A DNA stretch of 64,000 nucleotides from Roseiarcus sp963809245 (GCA_963809245.1 CAWEIU010000013.1:62001-126000), one strand, 5' to 3'. Counted from the stretch's first letter, positions 53,589 through 62,597 are shown. Numbers and translations: made by a program. Notes: generated from the letters alone by a model not told the origin.

Positions 53589-56103
53589 CTACCCCCGCAG
53601 CGCCGAATTCTCCGGGTCGAACGGGCTGTCGGGGATGACCACCGCTCGCTTCGCCTCGCCGAGAACGCGGATCTCGAGTTCCGTCCCCGGCGCGGCGCAG
53701 TCGGGGCGCACCATCGCCAGCGCCAGCGACTTGCCGGTGCGCCAGCCAAAGCCGCCCGAGGTCGTGCGCCCGAGAGAGGCGCCGTCGCGGCTCACCGGCT
53801 CCGAGCCGCGCGCGTCAGCGTCCGTGACGCCCTGCACCTCCAAGGTGACGAGCCGGTTGGCGAAGCCCCTCTCCCGCCAGGCGAGCAGCGCGTCGCGCCC
53901 CAAGAAGTCGCCCTTGCCGAGATCGACGAAGCGCTCGAGGCCCGAACTCGAGCGCCGCGTATTCGATCGACAGTTCGCGGCCGACCAGCTTGTAGGACTT
54001 CTCCAGCCGCAGCGAATCCATCGCGCGGATGCCGAACGGCTTGATGCCGAATTCGGCGCCGGCCTCCATCAGCCGGTCGAACACAGCGTTCTGCATCTCG
54101 ATCGGGTGATGCAACTCGTAGCCGAGTTCGCCCAGAAAGTTGACGCGCAGCGCCAGCAGACCCGCGGCGCCAACCGACATCGGCCGCGCCGTCAGCCAGG
54201 GAAACGCCTTGTTCGAGACGTCGATGTCCGCCACCTTGGCGAGCACGTCGCGCGAGCGCGGCCCGGCCAGCACCAGCACACCATATTGCGTCGTCACCTT
54301 GTCGATGCGCACGCTGCCGTCGGTCGGGGCGAGTTTTTGCAGCGAATCGTAGTCGTGGCTCTCGAGCGCGCCAGCCGAGACGAGATAGAAGCGCTCCGGG
54401 CCGAGCCGGGTCAGCGTGAATTCGGCGCGCACGCCGCCGCGTCGCGTCAGGAGATAGGTGAGCGTCACGCGGCCCGCCGCGTTCGGAATCTTGTTGGTCA
54501 GGATCGAATTCAGCCACCCCTCGGCGCCGCGTCCCAACACCTCGAATTTCGCGAAAGCCGACATATCCTGCAGGCCGACGTTCTCGTGGACGTTACGGCA
54601 CTCGGCGCCGACGAATTCGAAATAGTTGGAGCGCCGGAAGCTCCACTTCTCGCGCGGCCGTTCGCCTGACGCGACGGGCGGATGGTTCTCGTTCAGCAGC
54701 ACGTCGGGCTTGGCGAGATCGGCGTCGCTGAGCCCATAGCCCGGCGGGGCGAACCAGTTCGGCCGTTCCCATCCGTAGACGGAGCCGAATACGGCGCCGA
54801 GATCGCGCATCCGGCCAAAGCACGGCGTCTGGCGCAGCGGCCGCGCGGCAGCGCGCTCTTCGTCGGGATAGTGCACGGTGAAGACCTTGGCGTAGGCCTC
54901 CTCGTTCTTCTCCTTGAGGTAGCCGCCCTGCGCATAGGGTCCGAAGCGACGCGGATCGACGCCGAGCATGTCGACGCTCGGCTCGCCCTCGACGATCCAC
55001 TCCGCCAACTGCCATCCGGCGCCGCCGGCCGCCGTTATGCCGAAGGAATGGCCCTCGTTGAGCCAGAAATTTTTGAGGCCCGGCGCGGGGCCGACGATGG
55101 GCGAACCGTCCGGCGTATACGCGATGGCGCCGTTGTAGACCTTCTTGATGCCGACCTCGCCGAAGGCGGGCACGCGGGCGATCGCCGTCTCGATATGGGG
55201 GCCGAGCCGATCGAGGTCCTCCTGGAACAGCTCGTATTCGCTGTCCGCCGATGGCCCGTCGAGATAGCAAGCCGGCGCGCCGGCTTCATAGGGACCGAGC
55301 AGCAGACCGCCGGCCTCCTCGCGCATGTACCAGGAGGAATCGGACTCGCGCAGCACCCCCATTTCCGGCAGGCCCTGCGCCTTGCGCGCCATGATCGCTG
55401 GATGCGCCTCGGTGACGATATATTGGTGCTGCACGGGGATGACCGGCACGTTGAGCCCGACCATGCGGCCAGTGCGGCGCGCGAAGTTGCCGGTCGCCGA
55501 GACGACGTGCTCGCAGACGATTTCGCCCTTGTCGGTGACGACTTTCCACTCGCCGCTTGGCCTGCGTTCGATCGCGACGACATTCGTCTGCCGGTTGATC
55601 TCGCCGCCGCCGGCGCGCGCCCCGCGCGCGAGCGCCTGGGTGAGATCGGCGGGCTGAATGTAACCGTCCTCGGGATGCTGGATCGCGCCGATGAGACCCT
55701 CGACGTTGCACAGCGGCCAGATCGCCTTGACCTCTTCGGGAGTGAGGAATTTCACCTCGACGCCGCCGATCGTGGCGGCGACGCCGGCATAGTAGCGATA
55801 TTCGTCGAGGCGGTCGCGCGTGCGCGCAAGCCGGATATTGGAGACCTGCCGCAGGCCGACGTCGAGGTCCGTCTCCTCGCCGAGGCGCTTGTAGAGCGCG
55901 ACTGAGTATTTATGGATCTGCCCGACCGAATAGCTCAGGTTGAAGAGCGGCAGCAGCCCGGCGGCGTGCCAGGTCGAACCCGACGTCAGCTCCTTGCGCT
56001 CGACGAGCACGCTGTCGCTCCAGCCCTTCCTGACGAGATGATAGAGCGTCGAGACGCCGACCACCCCGCCCCCGATCACCACCGCGCGTGCGTGCGTCCT
56101 CAT
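53589..56103 (-). pseudogene. dimethylglycine/sarcosine dehydrogenase-like FAD enzyme with frameshift
   Basis: A FAD-dependent amine oxidase of about 837 residues fused to a GcvT-type folate-binding domain, the layout of dimethylglycine dehydrogenase. The N terminus has VVIGGGVVGVSTLYHLVRKG and the SGSTWHAAGLLP flavin motif; the GcvT part starts near residue 430. One base appears to be inserted near 53945: before it the frame reads SIEYAALE, after it the correct reading continues as RFVDLGKGDFLGRDALLAW in the next frame, to the stop at 53589. The 2515-base span is one base more than a multiple of three. The loss would disturb only the last 115 residues. It may be a sequencing error or a real mutation. 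It follows the choline transporter, consistent with betaine demethylation. Confidence 0.82.
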
Positions 56104-56131
56104 CTGTCCCTCCCTAGAATTCTCCCGACAT

Positions 56132-56214
56132 CGTCATTGCGAGCGACGAAGCAATCCATGGTTCCGCCTGCATCTCTGACGTAGATGGATTGCTTCGCTT
56201 CGCTCGCAATGACG
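56132..56214. repeat. REP-like palindromic element 4
   Basis: Left arm CGTCATTGCGAGCGACGAAG with CAATCCAT and right arm ATGGATTGCTTCGCTTCGCT with CGCAATGACG; a short form of the same repeat family, located between the mttB-like gene and the dimethylglycine-dehydrogenase-like gene. Confidence 0.75.
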
Positions 56215-56233
56215 GCGGTGTCAGCGGTTGGCC

Positions 56234-57781
56234 TCAATACGTCGCATCCGGCATCGAAGCCTTGCGCTGATCGATGAAGGCGCGCAGCGCTTCGTCCTTC
56301 GACGGGTCGAGCGCGGGCGCCTCATATTCGGCGAGCATCTTCTTCCACAGCGCGTTGGCGCGGGTCGCGGCGTCCTTCGAGCCTTCCTCCTGCCACTGCT
56401 CGACCGAATTGTTGTCGGCGACGTTGGAGCGATAGAAGGCGGATTCGAAATTGGCTTGCGTGTGCGCGCAACCGAGGAAGTGGCCGCCCGGCTCGACTTG
56501 GTGGAAGGCCTCCATCGCCTGTCCGTTGTCGCTGAGATCGATGCCCTTGGCGAGGACGTGCATGGCGCCGAGTTGGTCGAAGTCCATTACGAACTTCTCA
56601 TAGCTGGCGGAGAGGCCGCCTTCGAGCCAGCCGGCGGCATGCAGCACGAAGTTCGTGCCGGCGAGAATGGTCGGGACCAAAGTCTGCGCGCTCTCATAGG
56701 CCGCCTGCGCGTCCGGAACCTTGGAGGCGCAGAGCGAGCCGCCGGTTCGAAACGGCATGTTCATGCGCCGCGCCAGTTGCGCCGCGCCATAAATGGCGAG
56801 CGAGGCCTCCGGCGTGCCGAAGGTCGGCGCGCCCGACTGCATCGAGAGGGTCGAGACGAAAGTGCCGAACACCACCGGCGCGCCGGGGCGCACCAGCTGG
56901 CAGAAGGCGGTTCCGGTCATCACCTCCGCGAGCACCTGCGTCAGCGTGCCGGCGACGGTGACAGGGCTCATCGCGCCGGACAGGATGAAGGGCGTGATGA
57001 TGCAGGCCTGGTTGTTGCGGGCGTAGACCTCCGCCGCGCCGAGCATCGTCGCGTCCCAGACGAGCGGCGAATTGGCGTTGATGAGGCTGGTGCACACCGT
57101 ATTGGCCTGCACGAATTCCTCGCCGAACAGAATCTCGCACATGCGCACCGTGTCCTCGGCGCGCTCGGGCTTGGTCACCGAGCCCATGAAGGGCTTGTCC
57201 GAAAATTTCATATGGGCGTAGACCATCTCGAAATGCCGCTTGTTGACGGGCAGATCGACCGGCTCGCAAAGCGTGCCGCCGGAGTGATGGATGAACGGCG
57301 AGAGATAGCCGAGCTTCACGAAATTGCGGAAGTCCTCGATCGTGCCATAGCGCCGGCCCTTGTCGAGATCGTGCACGAAGGGCGAGCCGTAATTGGGCGC
57401 GAAGACCGTCGCCTTGCCGCCGATGACGACGTTGCGCTCGGGATTGCGGGCGTGTTGCACGTACTGCGCCGGGGCCGTGGCGCAGAGGCTGCGCGCCAGG
57501 CCGCGGGGAAAGCGCACGCGCTCGCCCTTGATGTCGCAGCCCGCCTCTTTGAACAAAGCGATCGCCCGCGGCGCGTCGCGGAACTCGACGCCGACTTCCT
57601 GCAGCAAGGTGTCGGCGTTGCGTTCGATGATCGCGAGCCCCTCCTCGCTCAGCATTTCGGTCAAGGGAATCGCACGGGTGATGTACGGAATCGAGGCGAC
57701 GCTCCGCTGAGCCCGGGCCGAGCGCCGGGCTTCGCGGCCGCGGCGCGGCTCATGATGTTCGGGTGGCGAAACGGTCGACAT
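56234..57781 (-). CDS. MttB-family (trimethylamine/betaine) methyltransferase, no pyrrolysine
   Basis: A 515-residue corrinoid-dependent methyltransferase of the MttB superfamily. The family core is seen in LLQEVGVEFRDAPRAIALFKEAG, SGGTLCEPVDLPVNKRH and GAMSPVTVAGTLTQVLAEV. No in-frame amber codon occurs, so it lacks the pyrrolysine of methanogen MttB; non-Pyl relatives such as MtgB demethylate glycine betaine. The start at 57781 gives the family N terminus; the frame continues upstream into the next gene's antisense. No corrinoid protein gene is next to it, so the methyl acceptor is encoded elsewhere or the chemistry differs. It lies between the GMC oxidoreductase gene and the dimethylglycine-dehydrogenase-like gene on one strand, pointing to betaine or a related quaternary amine. 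Confidence 0.85.
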   Translation of the reverse strand: MSTVSPPEHHEPRRGREARRSARAQRSVASIPYITRAIPLTEMLSEEGLAIIERNADTLLQEVGVEFRDAPRAIALFKEAGCDIKGERVRFPRGLARSLCATAPAQYVQHARNPERNVVIGGKATVFAPNYGSPFVHDLDKGRRYGTIEDFRNFVKLGYLSPFIHHSGGTLCEPVDLPVNKRHFEMVYAHMKFSDKPFMGSVTKPERAEDTVRMCEILFGEEFVQANTVCTSLINANSPLVWDATMLGAAEVYARNNQACIITPFILSGAMSPVTVAGTLTQVLAEVMTGTAFCQLVRPGAPVVFGTFVSTLSMQSGAPTFGTPEASLAIYGAAQLARRMNMPFRTGGSLCASKVPDAQAAYESAQTLVPTILAGTNFVLHAAGWLEGGLSASYEKFVMDFDQLGAMHVLAKGIDLSDNGQAMEAFHQVEPGGHFLGCAHTQANFESAFYRSNVADNNSVEQWQEEGSKDAATRANALWKKMLAEYEAPALDPSKDEALRAFIDQRKASMPDATY

Positions 57782-57906
57782 CGGCGACTTCCTCCCCTGG
57801 ATTCTTATCGTCGCGCCCTTGCGACGCTTGTGCTGGCTCGCCGGATGCTGCGCCAAGCCGCAGCAAATTTGAACCCTAGAAATGCGCTGGCGGCATGAAG
57901 AAGGAC

Positions 57907-59574
57907 TCAGCGTTGCTTTTGCGCCCAATCCGGCGCCACGTAATAGGGTGCGTTCGAGGCCGGCAGTGGAGGCAGGCCGCGAATCATGTCGGCCGCCTTC
58001 TCGCCGATCATGATGGTCGGCGCGTTCAGGTTGCCCGTGGTGACCGAAGGCATGATCGAGCTGTCGACGACGCGCAGCCCTTCGAGACCGATGACGCGCG
58101 CCTCGCTGTCGACGACGGCGAGCGGATCGTCCGGCGCGCCCATCTTGCAAGTGCAGGAGGGGTGGTAGGCGCTCTCGACACGCTCGCGCACGAAGGCGTC
58201 GATCGCCTCGTCGTCGACGACGCCCGCGCCCGGCTGGATCTCGCGGCCGCGATAGCGATCGAAGGCGCCTTGCGCGAAAATCTCGCGCGTCAGCCTGACG
58301 CAGGCGCGCATCTCCTGCCAATCGTCGGGGTGGCTCATATAGTTGAAGCGGATGCGCGGCGCCTCGCGCGCATCGCGGGACTTGAGGCGCACCCAGCCGC
58401 GGCTCTTGGAGCGCATCGGCCCGACATGAGCCTGGAAGCCATGCTCGCGCGCCATGCCCTTGCCGTCGTAGGTCACCGCCATCGGCAGGAAATGGTACTG
58501 GATGTCGGGGTAGCGGACGCCCGCCCGCGAGCGGATGAAGCCGCCGGCCTCGAAATGGTTGGTCGCCCCGTCGCCGTGCCCGCGCATTAGCCATTGCAGG
58601 CCGATGAGGCCGCGAGCGATGAGCCCCGTCTTGCCGTAGAGCGTGATCGGCAGCTTTGAGGCGACCTGGAAATAGAATTCGAGGTGGTCCTGCAAATTCT
58701 CGCCGACGCCGGCGCGGTCGGCGACGACCGGCAGGCCAAGCGCGCGCAACTCATCCGCAGGGCCGACGCCGGAGAGCTTGAGCAGTTGCGGCGAATTGAT
58801 CGGGCCGCCGCAGAGGATCACCTCGCGCCGCGCGCGGGCGAAATGCGCGCGCCCGCCCCGCTCGTAGCGCACTCCGACGGCGCGGCGCCCGTCGAACTCG
58901 ATTTTCGTCGCCAGCGCGTGGGTGAGCACGCGAAGATTGGCGCGCTTCATCGCCGGCCGCAGATACGCGTTGGCGGCCGACCAGCGAACGCCGTGCTTCA
59001 CCGTCATGTCGAAGCGCCCGAACCCCTCCTGTTGCTCGCCGTTGAGGTCCGGACTGACCGGATAGCCCGCCTGCCGGCCCGCTTCGATGAAAGCGTCATA
59101 CAGCGGATTGCGCCTCGCGCCGCTCATCGTCGCCAAAGGGCCGTCAGCGCCGCGATACGGATCGGCGCCCTCGCGCCAGCCTTCGGCGCGGCGGAAATAG
59201 GGCAGCACATGGCGATAGGCCCAGCCCTTGGCGCCCTCCTCCTCCCAGCGGTCGAAGTCGAGCGGATTGCCGCGGACATAGACGAGGCCGTTGATCGAGG
59301 ACGAGCCGCCGAGCACTTTGCCGCGCGGACAGTGCAGCCGCCGGCCGCCCAGATGCGGCTCGGGCTCGCTCTCGTAGCCCCAGTTGTAGCGCTTCATGTT
59401 CATCGGGATCGACAGCGCCGCCGGCATCTGGATGAAGACCGAGCGGTCCGATCCGCCGAACTCCAACACCAGCACGCTGGAGCGGCCGTCTTCCGTCAGC
59501 CGGTTGGCAAGCACGCAGCCGGCCGAGCCGGCGCCGACGATCACATAGTCGAAAGTGTCGGCGCCCTCGTTCAT
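57907..59574 (-). CDS. betA: GMC-family oxidoreductase, probable choline dehydrogenase
   Basis: An FAD enzyme of 555 residues. The N-terminal dinucleotide motif is DYVIVGAGSAGCVLANRLTE, GMC signature 1 is RGKVLGGSSSINGLVYVRG, and the C terminus has SAYHPSCTCKMG and VVDSSIMPSVTTGNLNAPTIMIGEKAADMI, with the catalytic His and Asn of the family. Choline dehydrogenase is favoured by length and by the choXWV, DMGDH-like and MttB-like genes nearby, but other alcohol-oxidising GMC enzymes look alike. No betB gene is present in the window. Confidence 0.75.
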   Translation of the reverse strand: MNEGADTFDYVIVGAGSAGCVLANRLTEDGRSSVLVLEFGGSDRSVFIQMPAALSIPMNMKRYNWGYESEPEPHLGGRRLHCPRGKVLGGSSSINGLVYVRGNPLDFDRWEEEGAKGWAYRHVLPYFRRAEGWREGADPYRGADGPLATMSGARRNPLYDAFIEAGRQAGYPVSPDLNGEQQEGFGRFDMTVKHGVRWSAANAYLRPAMKRANLRVLTHALATKIEFDGRRAVGVRYERGGRAHFARARREVILCGGPINSPQLLKLSGVGPADELRALGLPVVADRAGVGENLQDHLEFYFQVASKLPITLYGKTGLIARGLIGLQWLMRGHGDGATNHFEAGGFIRSRAGVRYPDIQYHFLPMAVTYDGKGMAREHGFQAHVGPMRSKSRGWVRLKSRDAREAPRIRFNYMSHPDDWQEMRACVRLTREIFAQGAFDRYRGREIQPGAGVVDDEAIDAFVRERVESAYHPSCTCKMGAPDDPLAVVDSEARVIGLEGLRVVDSSIMPSVTTGNLNAPTIMIGEKAADMIRGLPPLPASNAPYYVAPDWAQKQR

Positions 59575-59663
59575 TCTCTCGCCTGTCTCATTGTCGCGCT
59601 ATTGTCGCCGGATGGCGCGCGGCGCGGCAAGAGGCTCGGCGATCTTGTTTTTCGTTGGCTCTA

Positions 59664-60221
59664 TCAGATTCCCTCGGGGCCGCGCGAAATCGCCGCCACC
59701 CCGGTGCGCGAGACTTCAACGAGGCCGATCGGCAGCATCAGCGCGACGAAATCGTCGATCTTGCGCGGCGCGCCGGTGATCTCGAAAATGAAGCTCTCCG
59801 TCGTCGCGTCGATGACCTTGGCGCGGAACGCTTCGGCAAGCTGGAGCGCCTCGACTCGATTGTCGCCCTTGCCGCGCACCTTGACCATCGCCAACTCGCG
59901 CTCGATCGCGCGCACGGCGAGGGTGAGGTCTGTCACCGAATGAACCGGCACCAGCCGTTCGAGCTGGTGGCGCACCTGCTCGATGACCTCAGGGGTGCCC
60001 GAGGTGACGATCGTGATGCGCGAGAGATGCGTCTCGTGCACGACCTCGGCGACCGTGAGGCTCTCGATGTTGAAGGAGCGGGCGGAGAACAGTCCGACCA
60101 CTCGCGCGAGAACGCCCGGCTCGTTGTCGACAAGGACGGAGAGCGTATGGCTCTCGATGCCGAGCTTGCGGAGCGGCGAGGAATAGGGCGAGGGCGGATA
60201 GGCCGGCGCGGATTTGTTCAT
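59664..60221 (-). CDS. ilvH: acetolactate synthase small (regulatory) subunit
   Basis: A 185-residue regulatory subunit with an N-terminal ACT domain (about 20-95: HTLSVLVDNEPGVLARVVGLFSARSFNI) that binds valine and a C-terminal dimerisation part. The ATG at 60221 begins the family sequence; upstream in-frame codons lie within the intergenic repeat. It is the second gene of the ilvB-ilvH operon, 214 bases after ilvB, a gap that holds two palindromic hairpins. Confidence 0.93.
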   Translation of the reverse strand: MNKSAPAYPPSPYSSPLRKLGIESHTLSVLVDNEPGVLARVVGLFSARSFNIESLTVAEVVHETHLSRITIVTSGTPEVIEQVRHQLERLVPVHSVTDLTLAVRAIERELAMVKVRGKGDNRVEALQLAEAFRAKVIDATTESFIFEITGAPRKIDDFVALMLPIGLVEVSRTGVAAISRGPEGI

Positions 60222-60255
60222 GAGGTCGATCCTTCGTATCGAGACGGCATTCCTC

Positions 60256-60371
60256 CCTCTCCCCGCGCGCGGGGAGAGGCTGAGGTGAGGGGCTTGGGGG
60301 GTTGGCCGCACGCCGGCGGCTAGTCACCAAGCCCCTCATCCTGACCTTCTCCCCGTAAAACGGGGAGAAGG
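60256..60371. repeat. palindromic intergenic repeat between ilvB and ilvH
   Basis: Two hairpins, CCTCTCCCCGCGCGCGGGGA to 60279 (a 24-base perfect palindrome) and CCTTCTCCCCGT/ACGGGGAGAAGG at 60345-60371. Between them GGTGAGGGGCTTGG and CCAAGCCCCTCATCC pair, so the whole block can fold into one nested structure. Such elements are repeated in many alphaproteobacterial genomes; only one copy is visible here. Located inside the operon, it may lower or stabilise expression of ilvH. Confidence 0.65.
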
Positions 60372-60435
60372 GATCCCTTTGCGGCAGGAGTAGGTTCCGA
60401 CGCCGCCGTTTGGCGGCGCGGCGACCCGCTTTCGG

Positions 60436-62208
60436 CTAAACGAGCATCTTGCCCTTTTCGTCGATCACATTGCCGATTTCGACGCCGGCGTCGTCGCCGA
60501 GTTCGGCCAGCAGCATGTCGTTGTGCGCCTTGCCCGAGGGGATCATCGGGAAGCAATTCTCCTTCTGATCGACCAGGCAGTCGAAGATCACCGGCTTCGG
60601 CGTCTCGATCATCTCGAGGATCGCCGCGTCGAGCTTCGCCGGATCCGAGCAGCGCAGCCCGTGCGCGCCATAGGCTTCGGCGAGCTTAACGAAATCGGGC
60701 AGCGACTCGGTGTAGCTTTCCGAATAGCGCCCGCCGTGCAGCAGCTCCTGCCACTGACGCACCATGCCCATGTACTGATTGTTGAGAATGAAGATCTTCA
60801 CCGGCAAACGATGCTGGATCGCTGTCGACATCTCCTGGATGTTCATCAGGATCGAGGCTTCGCCGGCGATGTCGACGACGAGCGATTTCGGATGGGCCAT
60901 CTGCACGCCGATCGCGGCCGGCAGCCCGTAGCCCATCGTGCCGAGACCGCCCGAGGTCATCCAACGGTTGGGCTCGTCAAAGTGGAAGTGTTGCGCGGCC
61001 CACATCTGATGCTGGCCGACCTCGGTCGTGACGTAGACGTCGCGGTCCTTGGTCAACTCGTAGAGGCGGCGGATCGCATGCTGCGGCTTGATGATCGTTT
61101 CCGAGTTGCGGAACTCGAACGAGCGGCGCTCGCGCCAATGCTCGATCGTCTGCCACCATTTGGCGAGGGCGGCGGGATCGGGCCGCGCCGATTCCTGGCG
61201 CCACAGCCGCACCATGTCCTCGAGCACATGGCCGCAATCGCCGACGATGCCGAGATCGACCTTGACGTTCTTGTTGATCGAGGACGGGTCGATGTCGATG
61301 TGGATCTTCTTGCTGTGCGGCGAGAAGGCGTCGAGGCGGCCGGTGATGCGGTCGTCGAAGCGCGCGCCGACGCAGATCATCAGATCGCAATCATGCATCG
61401 CGTTGTTCGCCTCGAAGGAGCCGTGCATGCCGAGCATGCCGAGCCACTGCTTGTCGGAGGCGGGATAGGCGCCGAGGCCCATCAGCGTCGAGGTGATGGG
61501 AAAGCCGGTCAAGCGCACCAGTTCACGCAGCAGCGACGAGGCGTTCGGTCCCGAATTGATGACGCCGCCGCCGGTGTAGAAAACCGGCTTCTTCGCCTTG
61601 GTCATCATCTCCACGGCGTGCTTGATGCAGCCGATGTCGCCCTTCACCTGCGGCTGGTAGGTCTTGTGCTGGATGTTGCGCGAGAAGGCGTAGGCCCCCG
61701 TCGCGAACTGGATGTCCTTGGGGATGTCGACGACGACCGGACCCGGCCGTCCGTGCGAGGCGACATAGAACGCCTCATGCAGGATGCGCGGCAGGTCCTC
61801 GATGCGGCGCACGAGGTAGTTGTGCTTGGTGCAGCTTCGCGTGATGCCGGTGGTGTCGCATTCCTGGAACGCGTCGGAGCCGATGAGATGGGTCGGCACC
61901 TGGCCGGTGATGCAGACGAGCGGGATGGAATCGAGCAGCGCGTCGGTGAGGCCGGTGATCGCATTGGTCGCGCCGGGGCCGGAGGTGACGAGCAGCACGC
62001 CGACCTTGCCTGTGGAACGCGCATAGCCCTCGGCGGCGTGGGCGGCCCCCTGCTCGTGGCGCACAAGGACGTGGCGCAGCTCGTTCTGGCCGAAGATGGC
62101 GTCGTAGATCGGCAGGACCGCGCCGCCGGGATAGCCGAACACGTGCTCGACGCCCTGGTCCTTCAACGCCTCGACCACCATCTCGGCGCCGGTCATCTGC
62201 TTCGACAT
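60436..62208 (-). CDS. ilvB: acetolactate synthase large (catalytic) subunit
   Basis: A thiamine-diphosphate enzyme of 590 residues making acetolactate and acetohydroxybutyrate for valine, leucine and isoleucine. The Pyr domain contains FGYPGGAVLPIYDAIF and HEQGAAHAAEGYARS with the catalytic Glu; the C-terminal PP domain has the cofactor-binding stretch DIAGEASILMNIQEM followed by ILNNQYMGMVRQWQE. In this enzyme the usual GDG reads AGE, seen also in other alphaproteobacteria. The ATG at 62208 starts MSKQMTGAEMVVEAL. It is the first gene of the ilvB-ilvH operon and is preceded by an attenuator leader. Confidence 0.95.
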   Translation of the reverse strand: MSKQMTGAEMVVEALKDQGVEHVFGYPGGAVLPIYDAIFGQNELRHVLVRHEQGAAHAAEGYARSTGKVGVLLVTSGPGATNAITGLTDALLDSIPLVCITGQVPTHLIGSDAFQECDTTGITRSCTKHNYLVRRIEDLPRILHEAFYVASHGRPGPVVVDIPKDIQFATGAYAFSRNIQHKTYQPQVKGDIGCIKHAVEMMTKAKKPVFYTGGGVINSGPNASSLLRELVRLTGFPITSTLMGLGAYPASDKQWLGMLGMHGSFEANNAMHDCDLMICVGARFDDRITGRLDAFSPHSKKIHIDIDPSSINKNVKVDLGIVGDCGHVLEDMVRLWRQESARPDPAALAKWWQTIEHWRERRSFEFRNSETIIKPQHAIRRLYELTKDRDVYVTTEVGQHQMWAAQHFHFDEPNRWMTSGGLGTMGYGLPAAIGVQMAHPKSLVVDIAGEASILMNIQEMSTAIQHRLPVKIFILNNQYMGMVRQWQELLHGGRYSESYTESLPDFVKLAEAYGAHGLRCSDPAKLDAAILEMIETPKPVIFDCLVDQKENCFPMIPSGKAHNDMLLAELGDDAGVEIGNVIDEKGKMLV

Positions 62209-62276
62209 TGCGTATCTCCATCGACGCTCCCGGTGGCGTTTCACGTCCGCGCCGCGGGAATCCGGAATTCAAGGCA

Positions 62277-62301
62277 ATAAAAAAGGCCCGCGAGGGGCCT
62301 T
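62277..62301 (-). terminator. ilvB: attenuator terminator of the ilvB leader
   Basis: On the minus strand AAGGCCC (62301-62295), a 5-base loop and GGGCCTT (62289-62283) make a perfect 7-bp stem followed by a T-rich stretch (six A on the plus strand at 62279-62284). It lies 29 bases after the leader-peptide stop and 68 bases before ilvB. Confidence 0.8.
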
Positions 62302-62330
62302 GGGCATGCGCCAGTTTGCGGAAGCGGGAT

Positions 62331-62381
62331 CTAAGCCCGTCCACCCCCTAGCGCGCAAGATACAATAAGCGACAAAGCCAC
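62331..62381 (-). CDS. ilvB leader peptide (Leu-Ile-Val attenuation peptide)
   Basis: A 16-codon ORF with GTG start at 62381 and TAG at 62331-62333, reading M-A-L-S-L-I-V-S-C-A-L-G-G-G-R-A. It contains consecutive CTT-ATT-GTA codons for Leu, Ile and Val, the three end products of the ilv pathway, plus two more Leu codons. AGGAG at 62395-62391 is spaced 9 bases from the start. It sits between a good promoter and an intrinsic terminator. Ribosome stalling here under branched-chain starvation would favour read-through into ilvB. The function is inferred from this arrangement, which matches known ilv attenuators. Confidence 0.8.
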   Translation of the reverse strand: MALSLIVSCALGGGRA

Positions 62382-62411
62382 GACGGGCTGCTCCTATCCC
62401 TAAGTCGCGGC

Positions 62412-62440
62412 AAAGTACTCAAGCGAATCATGCGCGTCAA
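62412..62440 (-). promoter_or_regulatory. predicted sigma-70-type promoter of the ilvB leader
   Basis: TTGACG (62440-62435), exactly 17 bases, TACTTT (62417-62412) on the minus strand. Transcription would start near 62405, ten bases before the AGGAG of the leader peptide. Nothing further was recognised in 62441-62597 upstream. Confidence 0.6.
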
Positions 62441-62597
62441 GGGCTGCAGCGTATTCGATTGCGCCCTGGACGGAACGGTAGCCTCAAATTGGTCCTTGTT
62501 TGGCGCCAACCCTAGCTGGGTAGATCCGTTCACTTGAATGTGCAAGACGTCCGCCCAGCGGCTCGAAGCTTCCCGGCGCAGACCACGGGTGCTCACT

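Noticed and set aside
23086..56214. CGTCATTGCGAG repeats as a CRISPR or integron array
   Set aside because: Copies are single, kilobases apart and palindromic, with no regular spacers or cas or integrase genes.
56234..58594. Extended 786-codon version of the MttB-like gene
   Set aside because: The extra codons lie in the GMC oxidoreductase gene in another frame; the ATG at 57781 fits the family.
62348..62431. 27-codon ATG ORF upstream of ilvB with many Leu codons, a possible leader peptide
   Set aside because: Its ATG lies in the spacer of the predicted promoter, so it would not be fully transcribed from it; the GTG ORF at 62331-62381 has a proper ribosome site and Leu-Ile-Val codons.
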